Origin: an uncultured Robinsoniella sp.
GTDB lineage: Bacteria > Bacillota > Clostridia > Lachnospirales > Lachnospiraceae
Length of the DNA: 51,338 bases
Reading direction: 5' to 3'
NCBI GenBank assembly: GCA_900540475.1
Contig: UQGG01000049.1
Coordinates: 1 to 51,338 of the forward strand
Each line of letters starts with the position of its first letter. Positions within the stretch are counted from its first letter, which is position 1. Of this stretch, positions 30,101-38,814 are shown piece after piece. The notes beneath the pieces were generated by a model. That model was not told where the DNA came from. It worked only from the letters and a program-made list of their open reading frames with translations, and did no database searches. The position numbers and the translations under genes were made by a program.

Positions 30101-32923
30101 TTAAAAACATACCTTTATAGAACGGAGCGCATATTTGGGCAGTGCCGCCCTCACTTCACATCCATCTACTTCAACCGCTGATTCTTCACATTCTTTTTCT
30201 GTCAGGCAGGTAAACCCGGCAGATAACGGTTTTTCTAAAAATTTAAGGCTTACCCTTTCCTGGACATCACTGCAGCTATACAGCCTGACTACCACAGCAT
30301 TAATTCCATCTTCAGCTGCTTTGACAGAAGAAATCTTTACATTCCCGGTAACTTCCAGGAAACTTTCTTTTTGTTTTGCCGTGCCTCCATGAATCGTACC
30401 CGACATTGCATAAATAGGATGCGAGAATCGGATTGCTGCCTTTAAGAACTTTTCTCTGCTGTAATCCTTTTCGATACCTATGCCAATATTGATAAAATGT
30501 TCTCCCAGATCCGGATACGGATCCGGATCAAATGATCCTCTTACCAGATCGACTGACAGAGCCTGGTTTTTGCCCCGGTAGCCGTATTTGCAATCAGTTG
30601 TCACCATCATTGCAGTATCTCCGATTTTCGGGATTGGGGCACCATAGTATATAGCGGGAACGTCATGCCCCAGTTCTTTTCTTAAAACGGAACCTGCCGG
30701 TATATCATAGAGGAACTCTTCCGCTTCATAGCCAAAAGGCGTATAAAACTGAAGCTGTGGGATTTTCTTATTTTTCTCTCCTGTTTCCAACCAGTCCAGC
30801 TTTATTTTGTAGCGAATTAAGGTATCGCCTGCATTTAAAATGATCTTTACCTTCAGCCTGAATTTTTCATATTCCATTTCATAAACCAGGTACCGGTTCA
30901 GACCCGTGAGTTTTTTACTGGTCACTTTGACAAATGCCTCTTCATTGACATCTGTAATTCTGGAATACCGTCCAACGATCCATGCGGTCATTTCCTCGGT
31001 ATCACTTTCTTCTACGTATCGGAAATAAGCCGATGGATTCTGCTCATCTATCAGTTCTTTTCCGCCGTTTAAACCGGCGAAGGATAATAATTTCATTGTT
31101 CTGGTATCAAATACTGCACGGACCTGATCGTTTTCCAGAATATAAGTTCCATCCTCCATATCATGAACCCTCGGGTCCTGTCTTACCGGAAGCTTTTCAG
31201 CCTGGGCAGGCGTATGCTTCACGCAGTAAGATGCATATCCAACTGGTCCTACCTCTGCCATAAACAGCAGTTTCAGGTAATGGTGCTGCCAGTAATGAAG
31301 TCCTTCTCCTTTAAGTTCCCAGGGAACCTCTTTTCCCGTTTCATCCAGAACCCTAATCTCATCCGCCGGGAAATCCGGGTCCCACAGGGTAATTTCCACA
31401 AGCTCTTTTCTCCTGTACTGGGTGGTATTGAACAGGGTATAGACCCTTGTGTCTCCGCTTCCTCTATGGGTACTGGAGAAACCAAAACGGTCATCGCCTT
31501 CATTTCCATAACAGTCTTCCGTCTGTCCGGTACCATAGCCCACGCCTGCTCCTTCGGACATAGAGTCTTTGTCCCCACTCCCTCCAAAGATACTGGTATC
31601 GATACGTTCACTGATTGCCCGCATCGCCCGGTTTGCATTTGCCATGGAGATGGTAAGCGTATCCTGGAACAGTCCCATTGCATGTTCTCTGGTTTCAATG
31701 ACACCGGAGCCGGGCAGAATATCATGGAACTGGTTAAACAAGACATTTTTCCAAGCCCGATCCAGCCGGTCCGTCAATCTGCGGTTACCGGTTAACTGTG
31801 CCCCCATAGTACAGAGTGTTTCCGAATCATAAAGCTTATCTTCGCCGATGCGGTTAGCCATTTTTATTCTCGCCTGGGTTGTATAGCATCCGGTCAGTAC
31901 ATAATTTAATTCTCCTTTAACTACGGGGAACCGTTCTCTGTCCTTTTCCACCGCATGGAAAAACTCATGCATGGTTCCAAAACGAATATCCGGCATCAGG
32001 GGCCAGCTGCTCATATCCCTGATACGCTCGATATCTCTTCTGGTGGGTCCGCCGCCATGATCTCCTACTCCGTATACTTTTAACATGGTATCGGTATGAT
32101 TCTCTCTGGAGAAATCCGGAACGTTCAGCATCATGTCATATTCAATGGGTCCCAGATACCAGGTCGGCTCCCGGTATACCAGAACTCTTTCTCCGGAAGG
32201 TGCTTCCCAGTTGTAGAGCATATACTTATCAAAGCCTCTGCAGTGGTAGTAGTACTTAATGCCGCCTTGATTTAAGATTTCCGGCACGCAGGCGCTGTGT
32301 CCAAAGGTATCCGGCTCAAAGTCCAGCTCCAGAGCCTCTTCCGGCAGCTCCAAAAGCTTGGACAGATACTTCTTCGTATATAGAATATGCCTAGCCATAC
32401 TCTCAGTACCGGTCATATTTTTATCCGGTTCCACCCAGGTGGATGCCGTAACTTCCCATTTTCCCCGTTTGATCTGTTCTTTGATCTCAGGCAGCATATC
32501 GGGACAATATTTTTCAATTGCCTCATAGGTAGACGCCTGGGACTGGGAAAATGTAAAATCTTCGTATTCCCGCATCAGATTCAGCATGGTCTGAAAGGTA
32601 TCAATGGTAACAGACACGGTTTCCTGGTATCCCCACATCCAATTCATGTCAATGTGGGCATGCCCTGCACAGATGACACTTAATTTCTTAGCAGACTCTT
32701 TATAATGGATCAGTTTCTCTTCTGCAGCGGATGCTTCCTGTTTTGTAATTGCCCCCTCTTCTTTCTCCTGTTGGTAAAGATGTTCGATTACCTCCGCCGC
32801 ATCTGCCGGAATCTCCCCATTTTTTAACTGGATCAGGTATCCCAGCTGGGCAAGAATACGTTCTTCCCAATAATTTTTTCCTTTTTTCTCTTTCAGTTTC
32901 AGATACTTCTCAATTGTATTCAC
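30101..32923 (-). CDS. GH38 alpha-mannosidase
   Basis: A 940-aa class II alpha-mannosidase that removes alpha-linked mannose. The zinc site begins with HAHIDMNW (H88, H90, D92), and the catalytic nucleophile is D205 in EPDTFGHS. Other blocks are STWVEPDKNMTGTES, VGDHGGGPTRRDI and the second-half NQFHDILPGSG, all typical of the family. There is no signal peptide, so it acts inside the cell on imported oligosaccharides. The start codon is GTG (32923), preceded by AGGTG at short distance. It follows the ABC permeases by 17 nt, which ties the importer to mannosides. The linkage it cleaves is not evident. Confidence 0.93.
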   Translation of the reverse strand: MNTIEKYLKLKEKKGKNYWEERILAQLGYLIQLKNGEIPADAAEVIEHLYQQEKEEGAITKQEASAAEEKLIHYKESAKKLSVICAGHAHIDMNWMWGYQETVSVTIDTFQTMLNLMREYEDFTFSQSQASTYEAIEKYCPDMLPEIKEQIKRGKWEVTASTWVEPDKNMTGTESMARHILYTKKYLSKLLELPEEALELDFEPDTFGHSACVPEILNQGGIKYYYHCRGFDKYMLYNWEAPSGERVLVYREPTWYLGPIEYDMMLNVPDFSRENHTDTMLKVYGVGDHGGGPTRRDIERIRDMSSWPLMPDIRFGTMHEFFHAVEKDRERFPVVKGELNYVLTGCYTTQARIKMANRIGEDKLYDSETLCTMGAQLTGNRRLTDRLDRAWKNVLFNQFHDILPGSGVIETREHAMGLFQDTLTISMANANRAMRAISERIDTSIFGGSGDKDSMSEGAGVGYGTGQTEDCYGNEGDDRFGFSSTHRGSGDTRVYTLFNTTQYRRKELVEITLWDPDFPADEIRVLDETGKEVPWELKGEGLHYWQHHYLKLLFMAEVGPVGYASYCVKHTPAQAEKLPVRQDPRVHDMEDGTYILENDQVRAVFDTRTMKLLSFAGLNGGKELIDEQNPSAYFRYVEESDTEEMTAWIVGRYSRITDVNEEAFVKVTSKKLTGLNRYLVYEMEYEKFRLKVKIILNAGDTLIRYKIKLDWLETGEKNKKIPQLQFYTPFGYEAEEFLYDIPAGSVLRKELGHDVPAIYYGAPIPKIGDTAMMVTTDCKYGYRGKNQALSVDLVRGSFDPDPYPDLGEHFINIGIGIEKDYSREKFLKAAIRFSHPIYAMSGTIHGGTAKQKESFLEVTGNVKISSVKAAEDGINAVVVRLYSCSDVQERVSLKFLEKPLSAGFTCLTEKECEESAVEVDGCEVRAALPKYALRSIKVCF

Positions 32924-32940
32924 TAATACACCTACTTTCT

Positions 32941-33756
32941 TTAACCTTTCGTTCCGCCCTGCATGCTGAATCCCTTGGACATATATCTCTGCGTCAACAC
33001 GTATAGTATGATGGACGGAAGCGCATAGATAATGGAAAATGATGCCAGGAGACCATAGGATACGGTATGTGTGCCGAAAAACTGATAAAGCGTAACTGCT
33101 GCCGGGTACTTCTCACTGCTGGATATGAGGATAAACGGCACGAGAAAATTCCCCCAGCTTCCAGAAAACGTATAAATGGCAATTGTAAATATTCCCGGTA
33201 CCATAAGGGGTACAATCACCTTCTGAATTCCCTTTAACTTACCTGCGCCGTCTACCCAGGCGGCTTCTTCCAGTTCCATAGGCACTGCATCCATAAAGTT
33301 CTTCATCATCCATATGGAGTAGGGCATGGACGATGCCGTCATAAACAGAATAACACCAAACAGGTTGTCATATAACTTTACCGTCAAAAACATTTTGTAA
33401 ACAGGTACCATAATTGTTGCGATGGGCAGAGATGTCATAAACAGCATGGAAAGCATAAACAGTTTCTTATGCTTCATCTCATACCTGGATAATGGATAAG
33501 CCGCCAGTCCCGCAAGAAGTACCACCAATACGGATTGCCCAAAGGAAATGATAAACCCGTTTAAAAATGACAGATAGTTGGACTTATTGGTTAGTACACT
33601 TTTATAGTTCTCCAGCGTAAAATCCGGTGCCTTCACAGAGAGGTTGGCTGTGGCGTCAACCGACGCCAGCACAACCCAGCAGAGAGGCAGAAGAAATACT
33701 ACTGCTATGATGCTTAACGCCGCATAGGCAATGATTTTATTTCTTTTTTCCCTCAT
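32941..33756 (-). CDS. Sugar ABC transporter permease, MalG type (mannoside importer)
   Basis: A 271-aa inner-membrane permease. The first membrane helix (IIAYAALSIIAVVFLLPLCW) is followed by the CUT1 pattern. The EAA loop is MELEEAAWVDGAGKLKGIQKV with IVPLMVPG after it. Its start overlaps the upstream permease stop by four bases, so translation is coupled. The gene directly precedes the GH38 mannosidase. Confidence 0.9.
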   Translation of the reverse strand: MREKRNKIIAYAALSIIAVVFLLPLCWVVLASVDATANLSVKAPDFTLENYKSVLTNKSNYLSFLNGFIISFGQSVLVVLLAGLAAYPLSRYEMKHKKLFMLSMLFMTSLPIATIMVPVYKMFLTVKLYDNLFGVILFMTASSMPYSIWMMKNFMDAVPMELEEAAWVDGAGKLKGIQKVIVPLMVPGIFTIAIYTFSGSWGNFLVPFILISSSEKYPAAVTLYQFFGTHTVSYGLLASFSIIYALPSIILYVLTQRYMSKGFSMQGGTKG

Positions 33757-34640
33757 GACCCTTCCTCCATTTCTTTTCCGGCAATCCGGGTATAGAAAAT
33801 ACTGAACAGGACAGAAAGCACAAGTAAAATCATAGAAATCGCCGTGCCGTACCCAAGCTGGTAGTTCTTAAATGCCCTGATATACATCAGCACCGGCAAA
33901 GTCTGGGTAGCCGTACCCGGTCCGCCTCCGGTCATAACGTAGATCATTCCAAAGCCTCCCAGTGTCATAAGGGTAATCAGCATGGTATTGGTCATTATGG
34001 TTTCTTTGATGATCGGCAGTATAATATAAAATATATTCTGCAGACTGCTGATTCCATCTAATTTCGCCGACTCCTGTACTTCCTCCGACACATTATCCAG
34101 TGCCGATTGATATACCATCATAGAGAATGCGGTTCCATGCCAGATATTCGCGAGAATAACAGCAAACATCGGATACTTAAACAGCCATGGGATTTTGGAA
34201 ATGCCCACCAGGGATAGTATTGCATTTAAGGTTCCCTTGTCATTGAAAAAGGAATATGCACATACCGCACACACGATTTCGGGCATGACCCACCCGGCTA
34301 AAATAATAGGTCCCACAATTCTTCGGAAGGTTTTATTTTTATGTTTCATCAGATATGCGATGATAAATCCAAGCAGGCTCTGTCCTGCCACGGATCCAAC
34401 CGTAAAAATCAACGTCATGATTATACTGTTTATCACTGCCGGATCATCCAGCAGCTTTTTATAATTTTCCAGGCCCACAAATTCCAGATTGGCAGCTGCC
34501 GTTCCGGTCAGCGCCAGATTCGTAAAGGAATAGTAAATTGTCATAATGATTGGCCACATAAAGAAAATGAGGATTACGACCAGAGCGGGCACCAGATAAA
34601 TTAACTTTGACATTACTGCACTGCTTGATTTTCTTTTCAT
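33753..34640 (-). CDS. Sugar ABC transporter permease, MalF type (mannoside importer)
   Basis: A 295-aa inner-membrane permease with about six helices, beginning LIYLVPALVVILIFFMWPI. The EAA loop reads EEVQESAKLDGISSLQNIFY, with IILPIIKE next; the second Ala of the usual EAA is Ser, a common change. The conserved block GGFGMIYVMTGGGPGTATQTL is typical of the family. It follows the binding protein gene by 36 nt. Confidence 0.9.
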   Translation of the reverse strand: MKRKSSSAVMSKLIYLVPALVVILIFFMWPIIMTIYYSFTNLALTGTAAANLEFVGLENYKKLLDDPAVINSIIMTLIFTVGSVAGQSLLGFIIAYLMKHKNKTFRRIVGPIILAGWVMPEIVCAVCAYSFFNDKGTLNAILSLVGISKIPWLFKYPMFAVILANIWHGTAFSMMVYQSALDNVSEEVQESAKLDGISSLQNIFYIILPIIKETIMTNTMLITLMTLGGFGMIYVMTGGGPGTATQTLPVLMYIRAFKNYQLGYGTAISMILLVLSVLFSIFYTRIAGKEMEEGS

Positions 34641-34676
34641 ATATCCCCCGTCCTCTGCATTGCTGCGGAATTTGTG

Positions 34677-36143
34677 TTATTCCTGAATGTTCTCTTTTCC
34701 TACGATGGACTCCACACTTGTTGCAAATGTTTCCATGGCGTCTTTGGGTTCGGTTCCTGTTACAGCTGCTTCCACCATCTGTGCAATATGGGTGGAAACT
34801 TCCGCATACTTTTCATTCTTCGGTCTGAATTTTGCCTCTCCTAACAGCTTGGTTGCTTCATCATTAAATGGTCTGCCGGTGATTTCGGGATAATCGGACA
34901 TATCTCTGGTTGGAAGTGCTCCGGATCCCACTACATGCAGTTTGAAATTATCTGGTTTCATAAGCTCTGTAATAAATTCAAATGCCAGTTCCTGATTCTT
35001 GGAAAGTTTGGTTACCGTCCAAGCCCAGCCGCCTGACATTGTAATATAACCGCCATTGTCACCTTTTTGAGTCGGCATCGGTACAAATCCTACTTTTTCC
35101 TCATATCCGTCCCACTGATAATTACCGCCTTCCTGGAAGAAAGTTGCAAACCAGCTGCCCATCAGATAAATTCCCAGTTTATCCTGTCTCATATAATCTG
35201 CGCCGTACTGCCATTCGTTAGCATCCATACGCTCTGAAATTTCTCCGCCCAGTTCTTCATCAAAAATAGTTTTCATAAATCCAAGTGAATCTTCGATGCC
35301 CTGGCTTCTGGTTACCCATTTTTCGGTGCTTTCATTATAAAGCGGATTTTCCCCCGTTCCATAGAGGAACATCTCATAGGTATTCATCGTTGTTGACTCT
35401 CCGCCTGCTGCCGGAGCACTAAACCACATGGGAACCACATCCGGGCATTTCTCTTTAATGGTACGGCATGCACTTAAAATATCATCCCAGGTCTTCGGCT
35501 GCCAGTCATCCGGAAGTCCAGCCTGTTTAAATACTTCTTTGTTATAAAGAAGTCCTCTGCTATCTGTACTGCATGGAATTCCATAGACATTTCCATCGGG
35601 ATCCATGACACCTTTTTTAATTGCTTCTAAGTAAGAATCATTGTTCCAATCTTCATAATTCTTGGTATATTCTGTAATATCCGCTATGTATCCCGCGGCA
35701 ACATCTGCCGACAAACGGAAGGTATCTTCAAAATAAATATCCGGTGTAGTACTTGCATCTGCCATCTGCAGCTGCACCTTTGTAAAATAATCACTTTCTG
35801 TTGCTACTATTGGACGTATATCCAGTTCTACCTGATCTTTTTTGTCCCATCCCTCGTATGCCTGGTCTATTTCTTTGTGGAAATAGCTGTTCTCTCCCTC
35901 ACCGGAAGAATCCACATAAGTGATGGACAGTTTTGTTTTTCCTGTTGAAGCTTCGCTGCCGGCCTTTGTCTCTTCATTAGCCGCAGTTTCACCTGTTTCT
36001 TTTTGAGTGGCAGCAGTTTCTTCTGCCGCTTTCTGAGAACCAGCTGTTTCATTTGATGACTGCCCGCCTGAGCCGCCGCAGCCTGCTGTCATGGTCACTA
36101 CCATCGCTGCTGTCAAAATCATTCCTACTAACTTCTTTTTCAT
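34677..36143 (-). CDS. Extracellular sugar-binding lipoprotein of the mannoside importer
   Basis: A 488-aa solute-binding protein. The signal peptide MKKKLVGMILTAAMVVTM ends at lipobox TAGC (Cys near residue 22). A Ser/Thr/Glu-rich tether of about 55 residues precedes the mature domain (KLSITYVDSSGEGENSYFHK). The start at 36143 follows AAGGAGG; a more upstream start at 36170 has no site. It heads an operon with two permeases, GH38 and the URO-D-like gene. The mannoside ligand is inferred from GH38 only. Confidence 0.9.
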   Translation of the reverse strand: MKKKLVGMILTAAMVVTMTAGCGGSGGQSSNETAGSQKAAEETAATQKETGETAANEETKAGSEASTGKTKLSITYVDSSGEGENSYFHKEIDQAYEGWDKKDQVELDIRPIVATESDYFTKVQLQMADASTTPDIYFEDTFRLSADVAAGYIADITEYTKNYEDWNNDSYLEAIKKGVMDPDGNVYGIPCSTDSRGLLYNKEVFKQAGLPDDWQPKTWDDILSACRTIKEKCPDVVPMWFSAPAAGGESTTMNTYEMFLYGTGENPLYNESTEKWVTRSQGIEDSLGFMKTIFDEELGGEISERMDANEWQYGADYMRQDKLGIYLMGSWFATFFQEGGNYQWDGYEEKVGFVPMPTQKGDNGGYITMSGGWAWTVTKLSKNQELAFEFITELMKPDNFKLHVVGSGALPTRDMSDYPEITGRPFNDEATKLLGEAKFRPKNEKYAEVSTHIAQMVEAAVTGTEPKDAMETFATSVESIVGKENIQE

Positions 36144-36254
36144 TACAAAACCTCCTTCGTCCTTCGGCATTCATACACAAAATTATGCCGATATTTTCGT
36201 CATATTGTACATTTTAATTTTGTAAATACGACTTTTATTAGCGATTACAACCAC

Positions 36255-36283
36255 ATTAAACCACAATACTAACTAATTGTCAA
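36255..36283 (-). promoter_or_regulatory. Sigma-A promoter of the mannoside importer operon
   Basis: A perfect TTGACA (36283-36278), a 17-bp spacer and TTTAAT (36260-36255) on the minus strand. The -10 is framed by the direct repeat TGTGGTT / TGTGGTT (10-bp phase), and an imperfect inverted repeat (GTCGTATT-TACA / TGTACAATATGAC) follows at about 36232-36203. Either could be a repressor site. Confidence 0.72.
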
Positions 36284-36330
36284 TGGTTTTTACTATTAAA
36301 TCACTCTTTTTATGTTCAAAAAGGTTGGCA

Positions 36331-36367
36331 TACAAAAAAGGATAAACCTGTAGTTGGCTTATCCTTT
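36331..36367 (-). terminator. Intrinsic terminator after the Dabb gene
   Basis: A 12-bp stem with one G-U pair (AAAGGATAAGCC at 36367-36356, GGTTTATCCTTT at 36348-36337) and a 7-nt loop, followed on the minus strand by TTTG. It ends the aminotransferase cassette 13 nt after its last gene. Confidence 0.82.
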
Positions 36368-36380
36368 ACACAAAGCGTCT

Positions 36381-36677
36381 TTACTCAGCAAAATAATCCA
36401 CACACACTTTTCCATCTGTAACAGCCTTTATATACTCTTTTATCTTCAGATGCTCCGGGTGTCCCTGATATGCCGCTTCTGCCTCTCTGTCTGTAAATTC
36501 TGTATAAAGAGCAAAGTCATAAGTTCCCCCATTATAATTGGCACCCACTTCAGCTTTTAACAGTCCTTTTATTTGAGGCATGATCTTTTGAAACTTTCCG
36601 TTTAACTCTGTTACGATTTCCTGTACGTCCTGTTTATGCTCTGGTTTTAATGCCCAGAATAAGATATGTTTTACCAT
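36381..36677 (-). CDS. Small Dabb (stress-responsive A/B barrel) domain protein
   Basis: A 98-aa single-domain protein of the Dabb family. It opens with MVKHILFWALKPEH and has the typical second half YDFALYTEFTDREAEAAYQGHPEHLKIKEYIKAVTD ending in a short acidic piece (two blocks of the family pattern, including the HPEH turn). Such dimeric ferredoxin-like barrels are often found beside sugar-catabolism genes, some acting as isomerases, hydrolases or mutarotase-like helpers; no catalytic role can be assigned here. The start at 36677 lies 19 nt after the aldolase stop, so its ribosome site (GGGGGTGGG) lies in the tight gap. Confidence 0.82.
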   Translation of the reverse strand: MVKHILFWALKPEHKQDVQEIVTELNGKFQKIMPQIKGLLKAEVGANYNGGTYDFALYTEFTDREAEAAYQGHPEHLKIKEYIKAVTDGKVCVDYFAE

Positions 36678-36696
36678 CGTTCCCACCCCCTTCCAT

Positions 36697-37629
36697 TTAT
36701 GCTTTCTGAGAACTTCCAAACAAACGCATCTTGCTGCCGACTTCGGCTTTAATGCCGTCTATGGTATAGTTTATTAATTCCGGATAGCTGATGGAAGAAC
36801 AGGTGCAGCCCTTTAGTTGCTGCATTACAGCTTTCACAATCCCTTCAATCAGTTCCTGGCTGTTCCCCAGATTAATCTTTCGGGCACCACAGAGATTTTC
36901 ATTAATCGTGTTGACAGCTGCTTTGGACATATCGGTAAATATATTGACTTTGCTGATTCCATTTGCCACACAGCTTCGAAAGTCCTGATCCGTCAGCCCC
37001 GACCCGCCGTGTAAAACCAGAGGAACATCCACCGCACTTCGGATTTCCCGAAGCCGGTTTATATCCAGAACCGGCTTAACCCTGTATTCACCGTGGGCTG
37101 TACCGATTGCCACTGCCAGAGCGTCTATTCCCGTCCGGGCGGTAAAGTCAGCTGCCTGTTCTACTTTCGTATACATTTCCTCATGGCCGTCTTCACCGCC
37201 GCCTTCGGCACCTCCCACATGTCCCAGTTCCGCTTCCACGGATACATTCAGGGCATGGGCTACTTTTACAATTTCCTTTGTCTGACGGATATTCTCTTCA
37301 TAGGAAAGCGTGGAGCCGTCAAACATAACCGATGTAAAACCATAATGGATTGCTTTCATAATATAAGAAAAAGTCATCCCGTGGTCAAAATGAATGGCAA
37401 CCGGTACCGATGCTTCCCTTGCAAACTTCACCATAATCGGCGCTATGTCTTCAAGATTTGCATAAGGAAGATGGGCTTCGGCAAAACCGATAATCACAGG
37501 AGAACGTTCTTCTTCTGCGATTCCGATAATAGCCCTTGCCATCTCTAAATTGATGGTATTAAACATACCAACACCATATCTGCGGTTCTTTGCGTCTTTT
37601 AGTATTTCTTTTAGTGTAACAATCGCCAT
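36697..37629 (-). CDS. Class II (zinc) aldolase, fructose/tagatose-bisphosphate type
   Basis: A 310-aa class II aldolase (F_bP_aldolase, GatY/KbaY/IolJ relatives), which cleaves a ketose phosphate to DHAP and an aldehyde. The catalytic Asp and zinc His are D82 and H83 (IHFDHG). Other zinc and phosphate-binding blocks are VEAELGHVGG, AVAIGTAHGEY and LVLHGGSGL, with KVNIFTDMS near the end. The family is easy to see, but the substrate is not. It sits between the alanine dehydrogenase and the Dabb gene, so it probably performs the carbon-carbon cleavage of the cassette. The C-terminal 40 residues with two Cys (GCTCSS) are unlike the common members. Confidence 0.88.
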   Translation of the reverse strand: MAIVTLKEILKDAKNRRYGVGMFNTINLEMARAIIGIAEEERSPVIIGFAEAHLPYANLEDIAPIMVKFAREASVPVAIHFDHGMTFSYIMKAIHYGFTSVMFDGSTLSYEENIRQTKEIVKVAHALNVSVEAELGHVGGAEGGGEDGHEEMYTKVEQAADFTARTGIDALAVAIGTAHGEYRVKPVLDINRLREIRSAVDVPLVLHGGSGLTDQDFRSCVANGISKVNIFTDMSKAAVNTINENLCGARKINLGNSQELIEGIVKAVMQQLKGCTCSSISYPELINYTIDGIKAEVGSKMRLFGSSQKA

Positions 37630-37647
37630 AATACACCTTCCTGTCTT

Positions 37648-38763
37648 TTACAAGATTGCAGTACGGGCATCCGTATATGCTCGTCCGTAAACCTCTGCCA
37701 CTGCCTGATAGGTTAATTTCCCTTTGTATGTATTCAGTCCCTCCAAAAGCCCTGTATCTTCCAGAAGCGCTCTCTCTGCCCCTTTGTCCGCAATGGAAAG
37801 CCCATAGTTTAGTATAGCATTATTTAAAGCATTGGTGGAAGTATTAGATACTGCCCCCGGCATATTTCCAACACAATAGCAGACCACTCCGTCTGTCACA
37901 TAGACCGGATCATCATGATAAGTCACATGGCTGGCTTCACTGCATCCGCCCTGGTCAATTGCCACATCCACGATCACTGCGCCTTTTTTCATATTCTTTA
38001 AATATTCCCTTTTAATCAGCTTGGGCGCTGCCGCCCCCGGAATTAACACCGCTCCGATGACCAGATCTGCATCTCCTAAGCATTCCTGTATGTGCTGTGG
38101 TGTGGAATAAACCGTGTTAATTCTGCCCTGGTATAGATCCTCCAGGTATTCAAGCCTGTTCAGATTAATATCTAAAACCGTTACATCTGCTCCCATTCCG
38201 GCAGCAATTTTGATGGCGCTGGTCCCAACAATTCCGGCACCCAGCACTACCACCTTGCCACGCCCCACGCCCGGGACTCCTGACAGCAGGACGCCTCTTC
38301 CGCCAAAGGGCTTTTCCAGATATTTGGCACCTTCCTGTACGCTTAACCTTCCTGCAATCTGGCTCATGGGTTTTAAGCAGGGCAGTCCTCCATTCCTGTC
38401 TCTGATTGTCTCAAAAGCAATCCCGATACATCTGCTTTCCAGCATGGTATCGGTCAGGGCTTTATCCGCTGCCAGATGAAGATACGTATAGATAATCTGA
38501 TTCTCCCTGATCAGCCCATATTCCGGTTCCAGCGGTTCTTTTACCTTTACAATCATGTCACAGATATCGAAGACATCCTTTGCCCTATCCAGTAAAATGC
38601 ATCCTGCCTGCCCATACATCTCATCTCCGTAACCAGAACCTTCTCCGGCACCCTTTTGTATATAAACCGAATGCCCGTGGTCGATAAATGCTTTTGCTGA
38701 TTTTGGCGTCAGGCCAACGCGGTATTCGTGTTTCTTAATTTCTGTAACGGTTCCTACTTTCAT
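37648..38763 (-). CDS. ald: Alanine dehydrogenase
   Basis: A 371-aa NAD-dependent enzyme that oxidatively deaminates L-alanine to pyruvate and ammonia. It has the substrate-site residues of the family: Arg in EYRVGLTP, Lys in KVKEP, His in YLHLAAD. The NAD fold follows: VVVLGAGIVGTSAIKIAAGMGADVTV. EASHVTYHDDPVYV and the end NMPGAVSNTSTNAL are also diagnostic. The start at 38763 follows GAAAGGG; the frame runs up to 38793 without support. Beside a class III aminotransferase it can recycle alanine to pyruvate, a pairing known from taurine:pyruvate aminotransferase pathways. Confidence 0.94.
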   Translation of the reverse strand: MKVGTVTEIKKHEYRVGLTPKSAKAFIDHGHSVYIQKGAGEGSGYGDEMYGQAGCILLDRAKDVFDICDMIVKVKEPLEPEYGLIRENQIIYTYLHLAADKALTDTMLESRCIGIAFETIRDRNGGLPCLKPMSQIAGRLSVQEGAKYLEKPFGGRGVLLSGVPGVGRGKVVVLGAGIVGTSAIKIAAGMGADVTVLDINLNRLEYLEDLYQGRINTVYSTPQHIQECLGDADLVIGAVLIPGAAAPKLIKREYLKNMKKGAVIVDVAIDQGGCSEASHVTYHDDPVYVTDGVVCYCVGNMPGAVSNTSTNALNNAILNYGLSIADKGAERALLEDTGLLEGLNTYKGKLTYQAVAEVYGRAYTDARTAIL

Positions 38764-38814
38764 TTTATTACCCTTTCCGGCTTTTTGCCACACCCTTTTA
38801 TCTGTCTTTCCATT

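Noticed and set aside
31163..31795. Plus-strand frame of 210 codons opposite the GH38 gene
   Set aside because: Antisense to a clear family member, no promoter or ribosome site, no recognisable domain.
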